A stretch of DNA of 64,000 bases from Serratia entomophila (GCF_021462285.1 NZ_CP082787.1:4030001-4094000); one strand, 5' to 3'; positions 1-7,802 are shown, numbered from the stretch's first letter. Program-made: numbers and translations. The notes: a model not told the origin generated them from the letters alone.

Positions 1-544
1 GGTGCGCGACGCGCAGGATACGCAAGCGGCCGACGGCTATGGCCGGGCGATGAACGTTGAGCCGGCGTTGCGCGGCCAGCACCCCGCCAACGCCAACAAT
101 ACGGTAACCGACGGCGCCGCCCTGTTTAGCGGCAACTGCGCCAGCTGCCACCAGCCGGACGGCAGCGGCAGCAAGGATCAGGCTTATCCTTCGCTGTTCA
201 ACAACACCGCCACCGGCTCAGGCAACCCGGCCAACCTGATCTCCGCCATTCTGTTCGGCGTGCAGCGCAAGGCCGGCGGCGAGGATGTGCTGATGCCGAA
301 CTTTGGCCCGCAGTCCTACGTCAATCCGTTGAGCGATAAGCAAATCGCCGCCGTCAGCAACTACGTGTTGCAGCACTACGGCAATCCGGCGGTGAAGGTG
401 AGCGAAGCGGACGTCGCGGAACTGCGCAACGGCGGCCCGGTGCCGCTGCTGGCCAGGCTGCAGCCCTACATGGCGCCGAGCATCGGCGTGGCGGTAATGC
501 TGTTGCTGGCGTTGATCTGGCTGTGCGGCAGGAAGCGGAGATAA
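1..544 (+). CDS. C-type cytochrome, C-terminal heme domain (5' truncated by window)
   Basis: The frame is open to the window edge, so the gene starts outside. The visible 180 residues hold one c-heme site, CASCH (C46, C49, H50), and a plausible axial Met in VLMPNFG (M98). A single hydrophobic segment near residues 157-176 precedes a Cys and a basic tail (GRKRR). This matches the last heme domain and C-terminal anchor of the multiheme cytochrome c subunits of periplasmic gluconate, alcohol or aldehyde dehydrogenases, which pass electrons to ubiquinone. The substrate of the partner dehydrogenase cannot be read from this fragment. The upstream neighbour would decide it. Confidence 0.8.
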   Translation, partial: VRDAQDTQAADGYGRAMNVEPALRGQHPANANNTVTDGAALFSGNCASCHQPDGSGSKDQAYPSLFNNTATGSGNPANLISAILFGVQRKAGGEDVLMPNFGPQSYVNPLSDKQIAAVSNYVLQHYGNPAVKVSEADVAELRNGGPVPLLARLQPYMAPSIGVAVMLLLALIWLCGRKRR

Positions 545-550
545 TCCGCC

Positions 551-589
551 CTCAGGCCCGCGCCTCCTGAGGGGGCGGGCCTGGGTTTT
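551..589. terminator. Bidirectional terminator between cytochrome c gene and ygeR
   Basis: A GC-rich stem pairs AGGCCCGC (554-561) with GCGGGCCT (575-582). It extends outward by a C-G pair and is followed by GGGTTTT. It lies between two convergent genes. Confidence 0.65.
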
Positions 590-591
590 AC

Positions 592-1347
592 TTAGCAGGA
601 CGGTGACGAGCCCTGTGGCGGCAGATAACGCTGCGGGTCCAGCGCGGTGGCGCGATAGCGGATCTGGAAGTGCAGGTACACCGAGTCGGTGCCGGTGCTG
701 CCCATGGTGCCGATTTTTTGCCCCGCCTTGACGTCCTGGCCGTTGCGCACCAGCGTGGTGTCGTTATGGGCATAGGCGGTGATGAAGTCCTCACCGTGCT
801 TGATCATGATCAGGTTGCCGTAACCGCGCAGCTGATTGCCGACGTACACCACCTTGCCCTTGGCCGAAGCGTAGATCGGCTGGCCACGCGGGCCGGCGAT
901 ATCGATGCCTTTGTTGCCGCCGTCGGCGGTGGAATAGGCCTGCACTATTTTGCCGGCGGCCGGCCAACGCCAACAACGGCCGGCGCCCGGCGGCGGCGTC
1001 TGCTTGGCCAACACCGCGCCCGAAGAGGTGGATTTGCGGCGATTGGCGGCGGTTTTGGTTGGCGCGCTGCCGCTCAGGCGCAGCTTTTGCCCGACTTCCA
1101 GGTTGTAAGGCGCGCGTATCTTATTGATTCTGGCCAGATCGCGGACTTCGCTGTCGGTGATCCAGGCGATGTAATACAGCGTATCACCCCGTTTGACGGT
1201 ATAGGATTTGCCGCTGTAGCTGCCCTTTGGCAGTTTATCGTAGTTGCGGTTATAGCTGTTTTTGCCCGAACAGCCGGCTAACAGCAGGCCCAATGCCAGA
1301 CACACGGCGGCGCGGCGCCACCATGCAAGTTTGCTTCCTGTGCTCAA
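592..1347 (-). CDS. ygeR: LysM/M23 lipoprotein, amidase activator (YgeR/ActS)
   Basis: The 251-residue protein closely resembles E. coli YgeR (ActS), an outer-membrane lipoprotein that helps activate peptidoglycan amidases. It has a signal peptide with lipobox LLAGC (lipidated C26), a LysM domain at about 49-92 (YTVKRGDTLYYIA) and a C-terminal M23/LytM domain from about 145. The LytM domain looks degenerate: the first zinc-ligand motif HxGxD reads NKGID, while YAH and LHF remain. This is typical of non-catalytic activators. The start is a TTG with GAGGA about six bases upstream; no ATG gives a full signal peptide. Confidence 0.9.
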   Translation of the reverse strand: MSTGSKLAWWRRAAVCLALGLLLAGCSGKNSYNRNYDKLPKGSYSGKSYTVKRGDTLYYIAWITDSEVRDLARINKIRAPYNLEVGQKLRLSGSAPTKTAANRRKSTSSGAVLAKQTPPPGAGRCWRWPAAGKIVQAYSTADGGNKGIDIAGPRGQPIYASAKGKVVYVGNQLRGYGNLIMIKHGEDFITAYAHNDTTLVRNGQDVKAGQKIGTMGSTGTDSVYLHFQIRYRATALDPQRYLPPQGSSPSC

Positions 1348-1499
1348 ATCCTGTCCTCAATCATCTTCCGGGGGTTCTGATACGCGCCAGCCGCCCATAG
1401 TAACATCTGCGCCGGACCAGTCAAAAACCGCCAAAGAGGTCTATGCTGAACAGGTAAGGATGACTGATTAATTACCACACGACGAAATGGAGTACTGTC

Positions 1500-2069
1500 A
1501 TGTTGAATATTGACCGCAATAATCTGCCCCGCCTGGGCGAAGACCTGCTCAAAAAGCAACGCACCACCCTGCTGATCATCGCCTTCCTGCTGCTGGCGGG
1601 CGGAATTCTTTGCCTGATCAACCCCTTAGCCTCCGGCGCCGCGTTGAGCATTGTGGTGGGCATTTTGCTGCTGCTGAGCGGGGCTGGGCTGGTGATCGGC
1701 ATGATAGCCAACCGGGCGCAAAACACCTGGCCGCTGATCGGCGGCATATTGTTGGGTGTGGCTTATCTGATTATCGGCTACCTGTTTATCAGCAACCCGT
1801 TGACCGGGGTGCTCGCACTGGCGGTGTACCTCGCGGTATTGTTTGCGTTCGGCGGCATTGCGCGGCTGATCGCCGGCTATGTGCGCCGCGGCCAGCCCGG
1901 CAACTGGCTGCAGTTTGTCATCGGCGTGCTGGACTTGATCATCGCCTGGATGCTGGTGGGCTCGGGGCCGGAAGCCTCGATCACTCTGGTAACGGCGATC
2001 GTCGGCATCGAGATGCTGGTCAGTTCCTTCGCCCTGTTCCAGGCCGCCAGTCTGTTCAAGCGCGCGTGA
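1500..2069 (+). CDS. HdeD/DUF308 family inner-membrane protein
   Basis: This 189-residue protein is almost wholly hydrophobic, with about six predicted membrane helices arranged as short hairpins (for example LLIIAFLLLAGGILCLI near residues 23-39). That is the layout of the HdeD (DUF308) family, linked in E. coli to acid stress. The ATG has GGAG eight bases upstream. It stands alone between ygeR (divergent) and a terminator hairpin. Its role here is unknown; the family name rests on size, helix pattern and sequence style. Confidence 0.75.
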   Translation: MLNIDRNNLPRLGEDLLKKQRTTLLIIAFLLLAGGILCLINPLASGAALSIVVGILLLLSGAGLVIGMIANRAQNTWPLIGGILLGVAYLIIGYLFISNPLTGVLALAVYLAVLFAFGGIARLIAGYVRRGQPGNWLQFVIGVLDLIIAWMLVGSGPEASITLVTAIVGIEMLVSSFALFQAASLFKRA

Positions 2070-2078
2070 TGTGACCGG

Positions 2079-2105
2079 CCCGCCGCCGAGCCCGGCGGCG
2101 GGTTT
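2079..2105 (+). terminator. Terminator after HdeD-like gene
   Basis: A perfect 10-bp stem, CCCGCCGCCG (2079-2088) with CGGCGGCGGG (2093-2102), has a four-base loop and is followed by TTT. Confidence 0.6.
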
Positions 2106-2308
2106 GATCGCCCCCACCAGTCAATCATTACCCCCTGCTGTCGGCTGAGACGGCAACCCCATCCCCTGCGTTCATTCTGCTTTACATCGGCAATAGTGCG
2201 CCGACGACTAATAACGCCCGGCAAAAATTGCGTTGGTTATAGGGTCGACTACAATTCAATCGAAATGCCTCCCTACAAAATTAACATAAACTAATATTAG
2301 AGGTGATT

Positions 2309-2953
2309 ATGTTGCAGAAACACGAAAACGTAATAAGTATGACTGTACTTAGCCATCAGGCCACCCAACAGTTGATGCCCTCCTTTGCTTTCTTGCCCCA
2401 CACCCAACACGCCGACGGCAAATATCGCTTACGCCGCTATTCCGTGGTCAAACATCTCGATGGCCACGTCGTCGAAGTGGGGCCGCGCAATTTCGTGCAA
2501 TCTGACGAGATCAACCATTTCCAGGGCAACGTGGTGCGCCGTTTTGAGCCGATTGACAGCGCCGTGTTGCAAAGCGCCGGTATGGAAGAAATGTGCAACC
2601 TGTTCGCCGAAAGCAACGAGCTGCCTGACGGCACGGAAATAGAAATTCACCAGATGCGCGTAGTCGCCGTACAGAAAGACACCCAGGTAGCGCCGGAAGG
2701 CATTCATCAGGACGGCTTCGACCATATCGCGATGATCGCCATTCACCGGCACAATATCGTCGGCGGTGAAATCATGCTGTACGACGACAGCCACCATGAT
2801 CCTTTCTTTAAAAAAGCGCTGGCGGACGGCGAAGCCGTGTTGCTGGCGGACAGCAAACTCTGGCATAACGCCACGCCGATCAACACGGTGAGCCAGGAAG
2901 AAGAAGGCCATATGGATCTTTTCGTCCTGACCGCGCGGGGAGGAAAAGCATGA
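2309..2953 (+). CDS. 2-oxoglutarate/Fe(II) dioxygenase family protein
   Basis: The protein is 214 residues from the ATG at 2309 (AGAGG seven bases upstream; a GTG at 2309-6 is less likely). It has the iron-binding HxD of the 2OG-Fe oxygenase fold in GIHQDGFD (H133, D135), a distal His in KLWHNATP (H186) and a late Arg in LTARGG that could bind 2-oxoglutarate. It resembles the 2OG-Fe_Oxy_2 (PF10014) family, which includes free amino-acid hydroxylases such as isoleucine dioxygenase. The next gene overlaps its stop by four bases (ATGA), so the two are translationally coupled and probably act in one pathway. The substrate is not known. Confidence 0.8.
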   Translation: MLQKHENVISMTVLSHQATQQLMPSFAFLPHTQHADGKYRLRRYSVVKHLDGHVVEVGPRNFVQSDEINHFQGNVVRRFEPIDSAVLQSAGMEEMCNLFAESNELPDGTEIEIHQMRVVAVQKDTQVAPEGIHQDGFDHIAMIAIHRHNIVGGEIMLYDDSHHDPFFKKALADGEAVLLADSKLWHNATPINTVSQEEEGHMDLFVLTARGGKA

Positions 2954-4206
2954 GCTTTACGCCCGAACTCGCCCGCGCCCAGTTCAGCGCGCTGTCCCAG
3001 CGCCATGATGATAAACCGGTGATCTTCTTCGACGGCCCCGGCGGTTCCCAGGTTTCGCACGGCGTACTGGAAAAAATGACCGGCTACCTGGGAAAATATA
3101 ACGCCAACCTGGGCGGGCACTATTTCTCCAGCCATAAGACAACCGAGGTGATGAACCATGCGCGGGAATCGGTGCGCGCCTTATTAAATGCGCCTTCGCC
3201 CGATAATATCGTCTTCGGCATGAACATGACCTCGCTGACGTTCCACCTCAGCCGCATCATCAGCCGCACCTGGCAGGCCGGCGATGAAATTATCGTCACC
3301 GCGCTGGATCACTACGCCAACGTTTCCAGCTGGCAACAGGCCGCCGCCGACAAACAGGCCATCGTGCATCAAATACCGCTGGAGCGCGCGGATTGTTCGC
3401 TGAGCGCCGCCCGGCTGTGTGAACGCATCACCGCCAAAACCCGGCTGGTGGCGGTCAGCTACGCCTCCAACGTGACCGGCAGCATCGCCGACATCAAGGC
3501 CATCACCGAAGCCGCTCACCGCGTCGGCGCACTGGTTTACGTTGACGCCGTGCACTACGCCCCGCACAACCTGATCGACGTGCAGGCGCTGGGCTGCGAC
3601 TTTTTAGCGTGCTCCGCCTATAAATTCTTCGGCCCGCATATCGGCATGGCCTATATCGCGCCGCAGTGGCTGCAGCGCCTGCAGCCCTATAAAGTCGAAC
3701 CGGCCACCGACGTCGGGCCCGGCCGCTTTGAAACCGGCACTCAGAGTTTTGAAGGGTTGGCGGGCGTCACCGCAGCCATCGACTATCTGGCGCAATGGGG
3801 CACGCCGGGCGCATCGTTGAGGCAGCGTTTGCAGGAAAGTTTTACCGGCTATCACCGGCATGAAGAGAACCTGAGCAGGCACTTTCTGCAGCGTCTGCAG
3901 CACATCGACGGCGTGCAGCTGTACGGATCTGCGCAGGCGGACATCCACCGCCGCACCCCAACCTTTGCCCTGACCTTTAGCGGCCATGCGCCCGAAGAGA
4001 TCGCCCGTCGGCTAGGCCGGCACAATATTTGCGTCGGCAGCGGGCATTTTTATGCGCTGGGATTGATTCAGCAGTTGGGCCTGCAAGACGGCGGCGTGCT
4101 GCGCATCGGGATGATGCATTACAACACGCTGCAGGAAATCGACATGCTGTTTGAGGTGCTTGGCGGCGAACTGGGCGTGACGGGAAAACAGAGCGTGAAC
4201 GGCTAG
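2950..4206 (+). CDS. Class-V aminotransferase fold PLP enzyme, cysteine-desulfurase-like
   Basis: The 418-residue PLP enzyme has the class-V fold. The Schiff-base Lys lies in CSAYKFFGPHIG (K225) and the ring-stacking/binding motif is VDAVH (D199, H202). It looks like the VC1184-type subfamily often named cysteine desulfurase. However, where SufS has RxGHHCAxP this protein reads VGSGHFYAL, with Tyr in place of the persulfide Cys. Desulfurase activity is therefore doubtful, and it may be an aminotransferase or lyase. The start overlaps the dioxygenase stop, so it likely acts on the same amino-acid-like substrate. Confidence 0.8.
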   Translation: MSFTPELARAQFSALSQRHDDKPVIFFDGPGGSQVSHGVLEKMTGYLGKYNANLGGHYFSSHKTTEVMNHARESVRALLNAPSPDNIVFGMNMTSLTFHLSRIISRTWQAGDEIIVTALDHYANVSSWQQAAADKQAIVHQIPLERADCSLSAARLCERITAKTRLVAVSYASNVTGSIADIKAITEAAHRVGALVYVDAVHYAPHNLIDVQALGCDFLACSAYKFFGPHIGMAYIAPQWLQRLQPYKVEPATDVGPGRFETGTQSFEGLAGVTAAIDYLAQWGTPGASLRQRLQESFTGYHRHEENLSRHFLQRLQHIDGVQLYGSAQADIHRRTPTFALTFSGHAPEEIARRLGRHNICVGSGHFYALGLIQQLGLQDGGVLRIGMMHYNTLQEIDMLFEVLGGELGVTGKQSVNG

Positions 4207-4225
4207 AGAGAGTGGAAATGAAACC

Positions 4226-4247
4226 GGAGCGGGTGAAGGGATCGAAC
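4226..4247. repeat. Partial copy of tRNA-Gly 3' end (att-like direct repeat)
   Basis: GGAGCGGGTGAAGGG-ATCGAAC here repeats the 3' end of the tRNA-Gly gene at 7584-7606, with one base missing after the 15-base perfect core. Together the copies bound the AT-rich islet, as expected for an integration into the tRNA 3' end. Confidence 0.7.
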
Positions 4248-4340
4248 AAATCATGATGAGACCAGTTAGCAAACAATTTCCGTAAGCTATGATTTTATTT
4301 CTATACGCATAACATCAACGATTGAGCTCACTATCACTAA

Positions 4341-4363
4341 AAGCCCACCTGCAAGGTGGGCTT
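4341..4363 (-). terminator. Hairpin downstream of immunity gene
   Basis: A perfect 10-bp stem (AAGCCCACCT / AGGTGGGCTT) has a three-base loop. On the minus strand it is followed by TTTTAG. It would end the toxin-immunity transcript. Confidence 0.55.
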
Positions 4364-4446
4364 ACTAATCGGTCAAGAGTTCAGCCCAAATACTCGTAAT
4401 AGATTCGATACACAGCCATAAATATATCTAGAACTTAAATTCGTTG

Positions 4447-4761
4447 TTAGTAAGCTGACCGGTGGCTTACTGCCAATAGCCGAATTTGTTTTAAGAAATC
4501 CTTTGTCGTTGTTCCCCATAGCTCCGGCAACACATCGTTCCCCCATCGAGCACTGAATTCATCATCAAGCGAGTCCGGGTATGCCGCTTCAAATTCGACG
4601 ATATCCGCGATCAAGGTATCAATCTGTGATGAAGGATTGTCCTGAAGATAGAAGCTCATAACGCCGGGAAGGGTTGTCGCCCCTGTGATTTCGTAGCTAT
4701 CCTGCCCGAAATAAATTTGTATCAGATGTTCCAGTGCGGAAAAGTTACCCATTATTTTCAT
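4447..4761 (-). CDS. CdiI-type immunity protein
   Basis: The 104-residue acidic protein lies nine bases after the toxin stop on the same strand. Its sequence style (FSALEHLIQIYFGQDSYEI, a stretch of acidic helices, then WGNDVLPELWG) fits the contact-dependent-inhibition immunity family that pairs with RNase A-like toxins. It should bind and block the toxin in the producer's cytoplasm. An internal ATG at codon 4 is an alternative start. The family call rests on pattern recognition plus the adjacent toxin. Confidence 0.7.
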   Translation of the reverse strand: MKIMGNFSALEHLIQIYFGQDSYEITGATTLPGVMSFYLQDNPSSQIDTLIADIVEFEAAYPDSLDDEFSARWGNDVLPELWGTTTKDFLKQIRLLAVSHRSAY

Positions 4762-4770
4762 AGTGTAATC

Positions 4771-5601
4771 TCAAAAAGTGGGGTAGGCAGTAAGGATGTA
4801 ATACGGCTTACCGTGGAAGACCTCAAAGCGAATTACAACCCTAAGGTTGGTCAGCTTGATAGTGTCCTGCTCGCCACGTCGTAAACCATACCCAATTACA
4901 CGTCCGGCAGAATAATTCACGACGAGCGGCGACGAGGGGCGTGTTGAACTTCCTGCCCAAATTTTTATCCATTCCTGATTATGTTTCACCGCGCCGGAAA
5001 TAGCCTCTTCGGCAATACGCACATTAGTGAATGACGTTGCTGCCCGCATGGTAGGGGTTGTAGCAAGCCTTTGCGCCAATTCATCCGGTGTCTTGGCTAT
5101 ATGCTTCGCTATGGTATGCCCACCAGGTTTCACTCCCGTAATGGACTCATGCTCAACCAGCCTTACCCTACCCATACGGACTGAGGCGACACGCGCCGCG
5201 CCTATCGCTACAGCAAACACCAACGGCACCGCAACATCGACCGTAAGCCCTACGTTGTAGGCAGTATCCTCATCAGCTCCCAGCGCTTTAGCCAATGTGA
5301 CAGCAGATTGGTAGGTATCGGTAATTGTCGGCTGGCCGGTGATAATTTGATTGGAGGCGGCTTTGATACTATCCAGGCTGTGAGTGCCAACAACAACACA
5401 ACCGACCTTGGTCAAAAATGTTGGATCCGGTGCATAACACATCACGCCAGCACCCATGAGTTCAACAACGCCACCAGCAAGCCCTAGTCCGCCAAATAGG
5501 CGATTGCTTAGGGTTTCCCCTTCGGTGACGCTCCTGTCTGACATGACTGCCGCCAGTTGAACCGGCGATAGCACAACCCTTAAGCCTTCCTCTGTCGCCA
5601 T
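4771..5601 (-). CDS. Orphan polymorphic toxin with RNase A-like C-terminal domain
   Basis: Starting at the ATG at 5601 (AAGGGA seven bases upstream), the protein has 276 residues; a longer frame to 5685 lacks a good RBS. Residues 1-140 are a helical, partly hydrophobic region (GGLGLAGGVVELMGAGV) of a type seen before toxin domains. Residues about 160-276 match the bacterial RNase A-like domain of CdiA-CT from Yersinia kristensenii. H167, R178, T271 and Y273 have nearly the spacing of that toxin's reported catalytic residues (His, Arg +11, Thr-x-Tyr near the end). There is no signal peptide, haemagglutinin, PAAR or VgrG part, so the delivery route is not visible. It likely cleaves RNA in target cells. 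Confidence 0.75.
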   Translation of the reverse strand: MATEEGLRVVLSPVQLAAVMSDRSVTEGETLSNRLFGGLGLAGGVVELMGAGVMCYAPDPTFLTKVGCVVVGTHSLDSIKAASNQIITGQPTITDTYQSAVTLAKALGADEDTAYNVGLTVDVAVPLVFAVAIGAARVASVRMGRVRLVEHESITGVKPGGHTIAKHIAKTPDELAQRLATTPTMRAATSFTNVRIAEEAISGAVKHNQEWIKIWAGSSTRPSSPLVVNYSAGRVIGYGLRRGEQDTIKLTNLRVVIRFEVFHGKPYYILTAYPTF

Positions 5602-5720
5602 AATAAATCCCTTTATTGCGGTTGATTTTACTGTATACAGTCGTAATGAATGTCGTGCTACTTGGTTTTCGATCTCAGGTAACAAAGGATGCTGGCCTCT
5701 CCAGCCCCATACCGGAGCCT

Positions 5721-5912
5721 TTAAACATTAATAGTAAATATCGGCCCTTGTGATATATCAGCAAGCGTAGCCAGCACGTTATACAAAGCCAAACTGGATT
5801 CGACGATCCGGCCCATTCCAACAAGTTCCGAACTATTCGATTGAAAATTCCCAACCGGCGGGACAGATAATAGATCAAATTTTGGTAACGGGATCGTTGC
5901 GAAATCTGGCAT
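5721..5912 (-). CDS. Small ORF upstream of toxin, unknown function
   Basis: A 63-residue ORF starts at the ATG at 5912 with GAGG five bases upstream (a longer version starts at 5936). It lies 119 bases before the toxin on the same strand. Its sequence begins MPDFATIPLPKFDLLSVPP and contains a helical stretch, MGRIVESSLALYNVLATLADI. There is no signal peptide or clear membrane segment. I do not recognise the family. Position suggests an accessory of the toxin such as an adaptor or chaperone, but that is inference only. Confidence 0.45.
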   Translation of the reverse strand: MPDFATIPLPKFDLLSVPPVGNFQSNSSELVGMGRIVESSLALYNVLATLADISQGPIFTINV

Positions 5913-6227
5913 AGCTCCCTCTACATGACAGTTCACGAAGCGAACAAAATGGTTATTCTATTATCTGTTATTAAGGATCCATGCACAAGTAAGTCCTGCT
6001 TATTCGATCCTATGTCCTGTAAGACATGCAGCGACGCTAAAAACTTAGGTAATGCAATGAGCAGCGATCGGCACAGAACGTTATAGACATGATTAAATGG
6101 TTAGCCTATCTCTGCGTATCGAGAGGGGTACGGGGGACTGATGAGCGTGAGCCGGTGGAGGGAGAGGCTTGCATGAGTATATTAAAATCCCAGTGCGTAT
6201 AGAACATACACGGGAGTATAATAATTC
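5913..6227. other. AT-rich islet spacer, no supported gene
   Basis: No ORF with a convincing start or family resemblance is seen. A 37-codon plus-strand frame beginning near 6089 (MIKWLAYLC) has no support. This stretch probably holds the promoter of the small ORF and toxin. Confidence 0.5.
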
Positions 6228-7067
6228 TCACGATATATTATATTTTTGATATCGACCTAACTCAACAGCGTAACCTTTACCATGTGTTCTCACATTAAAA
6301 ATATCCACATCCGGAAGGTTAACCGAACATATATCAAGTAATATTTTTTGGTGAGGAACAGGCATTTTACTCCCGATATAGATACACTCAATAGCATCAT
6401 GTGAGTATTTATAAAGCCCGGAATTATTAACTAACAATCGACATTCATACTCATACTCCCAACCTGTATGCTTTGTTTGAATAGCTCGGATTGTCGCGTG
6501 TTTTGATGTATCCACTAAGTCGTAATAGTCTACTGTATGTTTATCATCTTGGTATTCAATCTTTGCCCAGTAAAATTTTTCATCATTCAGCTTATTCAAT
6601 GATACCATCAATTTGTTTGGATTGTATTTTATACAAAACCCTTTCATACCATCAGCATAGTGCGACCACATCATAACATTGCTAACATGCGACGCCTCAA
6701 CCCCGGGTATATCACTTGCTAGACAATAAGCTCCTATATTTAAATAGCTCTCATAGAACTTATGATGAGTTTCAATTACTAGTTTATTCACAAAGCTTTC
6801 GAATTCATCTGGCGAATCAAAGTACCTTTTCCGTACAGCCTCAGCCGCCGGTACTGTTAAAGGGTGGCTTGGTATATTCTTAGCCATATGCTCAAAAAAT
6901 TTTTCACGATCGTTCTTTAAGTCCGGTGGACTTACAATAAATTGCCCTTCAAAAGGATCATTAAAGTCAGAAAGTTTAGAGAACCATGCTTTCCCCTCAG
7001 ATAAAGCTGATAAAGAGTTTATATTGAGCGCTGAAAACTTGTAAACAAATGGGAAAGGAATATCCAT
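6228..7067 (-). CDS. DUF2971 domain protein
   Basis: The 279-residue protein has the hallmarks of DUF2971: an N-terminal motif of the type KAWFSKLSDFNDPFEGQF (residues about 27-44), a central MMWSHYADGMKGFCIKY and a late ECIYIGSKM. The ATG has AGAGGG a few bases upstream. Base composition is strikingly AT-rich against the backbone, which indicates transfer. Members of this family are often found in defence islands and mobile elements, but no biochemical role is settled. It is transcribed in the same direction as the toxin genes but separated by about 300 bases, so it is probably its own unit. Confidence 0.8.
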   Translation of the reverse strand: MDIPFPFVYKFSALNINSLSALSEGKAWFSKLSDFNDPFEGQFIVSPPDLKNDREKFFEHMAKNIPSHPLTVPAAEAVRKRYFDSPDEFESFVNKLVIETHHKFYESYLNIGAYCLASDIPGVEASHVSNVMMWSHYADGMKGFCIKYNPNKLMVSLNKLNDEKFYWAKIEYQDDKHTVDYYDLVDTSKHATIRAIQTKHTGWEYEYECRLLVNNSGLYKYSHDAIECIYIGSKMPVPHQKILLDICSVNLPDVDIFNVRTHGKGYAVELGRYQKYNIS

Positions 7068-7582
7068 AATGCCCTCTAAAAGCTAATTGTCGTCGAATTG
7101 CTTTGTTAATGTAACATATCAGAATTATATTTCGGAGAGACAATACCACCCATAAAGCCCCGGTTAGTGATACCTAAGCAACGGAGCGGTCAGCAACATC
7201 ATCAGATTATCATAGCGCATCATCGTGATCAGGTCGCCCGTGCATCCTAAGGAACCGTGGGCCAACCGGAGATAGAGCCGGATCTTTCGCTACCGGTGCA
7301 TATCACTTTAGCCTGTTTATCCCTGTAAGGGGGCATTGGGGCTGAATGCTGCGATGTACTATGTTTTGGGAGAGTTTAGAGCTGATGGCACGGCATGCTG
7401 TTCTTGCTGAGCTATCGCGGTAAGACAGTAGAACGACCGCCAGCCGTTTGATATGCCCCCCGAACCGCACACCAAACCACAACAGCGATGGGCAATTCCT
7501 TGGGATACCTTTGTAGGTACCTGAACATTCAACCACGTCTTAACTTGATGATTTCTACCGAGAAGGTACTAACAGAAAGGAT
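7068..7582. other. Non-coding end of the islet, with decayed sequence
   Basis: About 515 bases have no intact gene. A 77-codon minus-strand frame (7303-7536) looks accidental. The part near 7420-7540 may be a relic of a transposase (see the separate entry). No intact integrase is present next to the tRNA. Confidence 0.5.
7420..7540 (-). pseudogene. Possible relic of an IS4-like transposase N-terminus
   Basis: Read on the minus strand with one frame change, the translation gives SGTYKGIPR followed by ELPIAVVVWCAVRGA. This resembles the SGT...RKRRLPxExVVWCVVGMA start of IS4-family transposases. The match is short and the frame is broken, so this is only a suggestion. Confidence 0.25.
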
Positions 7583-7656
7583 TGGAGCGGGTGAAGGGAA
7601 TCGAACCCTCGTATGCAGCTTGGGAAGCTGCCGTTCTACCATTGAACTACACCCGC
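7583..7656 (-). tRNA. glyU: tRNA-Gly (anticodon CCC)
   Basis: The minus strand folds as a cloverleaf. The acceptor GCGGGTG pairs with CACCCGC, the anticodon stem GCAGC/GCTGC encloses the loop TTCCCAA (anticodon CCC), the T-arm is GGTTCGATTCC and CCA is encoded. Its position near ygeR and lysS matches glyU of E. coli. The 3' end faces the islet, whose far boundary carries a partial copy. Confidence 0.95.
7584..7606. repeat. tRNA-proximal att repeat
   Basis: The 3' end of the tRNA gene forms the second copy of the direct repeat seen at 4226-4247: 15 identical bases, then a one-base indel, then seven more identical bases. Confidence 0.7.
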
Positions 7657-7752
7657 ATCGGTGTGCGACAGGCATTATAACCGGTTATCGGCGCCGGGCA
7701 AGCGGAGATGGCGCGTAACTGCCGATGTTTTAAGCAGTTAGCGCGCTGCAGT

Positions 7753-7784
7753 AAAAAAAACCGGCACAGTCGCCTGCGCCGGTT
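7753..7784 (-). terminator. lysS terminator
   Basis: On the minus strand the stem AACCGGC/GCCGGTT is followed by a run of eight T (7753-7760). It sits just downstream of lysS. Confidence 0.85.
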
Positions 7785-7802
7785 CTTTCGCGCTATGCGC
7801 GG

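Noticed and set aside
7303-7536. 77-codon minus-strand frame next to the tRNA
   Set aside because: Irregular composition; the only resemblance found needs a frame change, so it is treated as a possible relic, not a gene.
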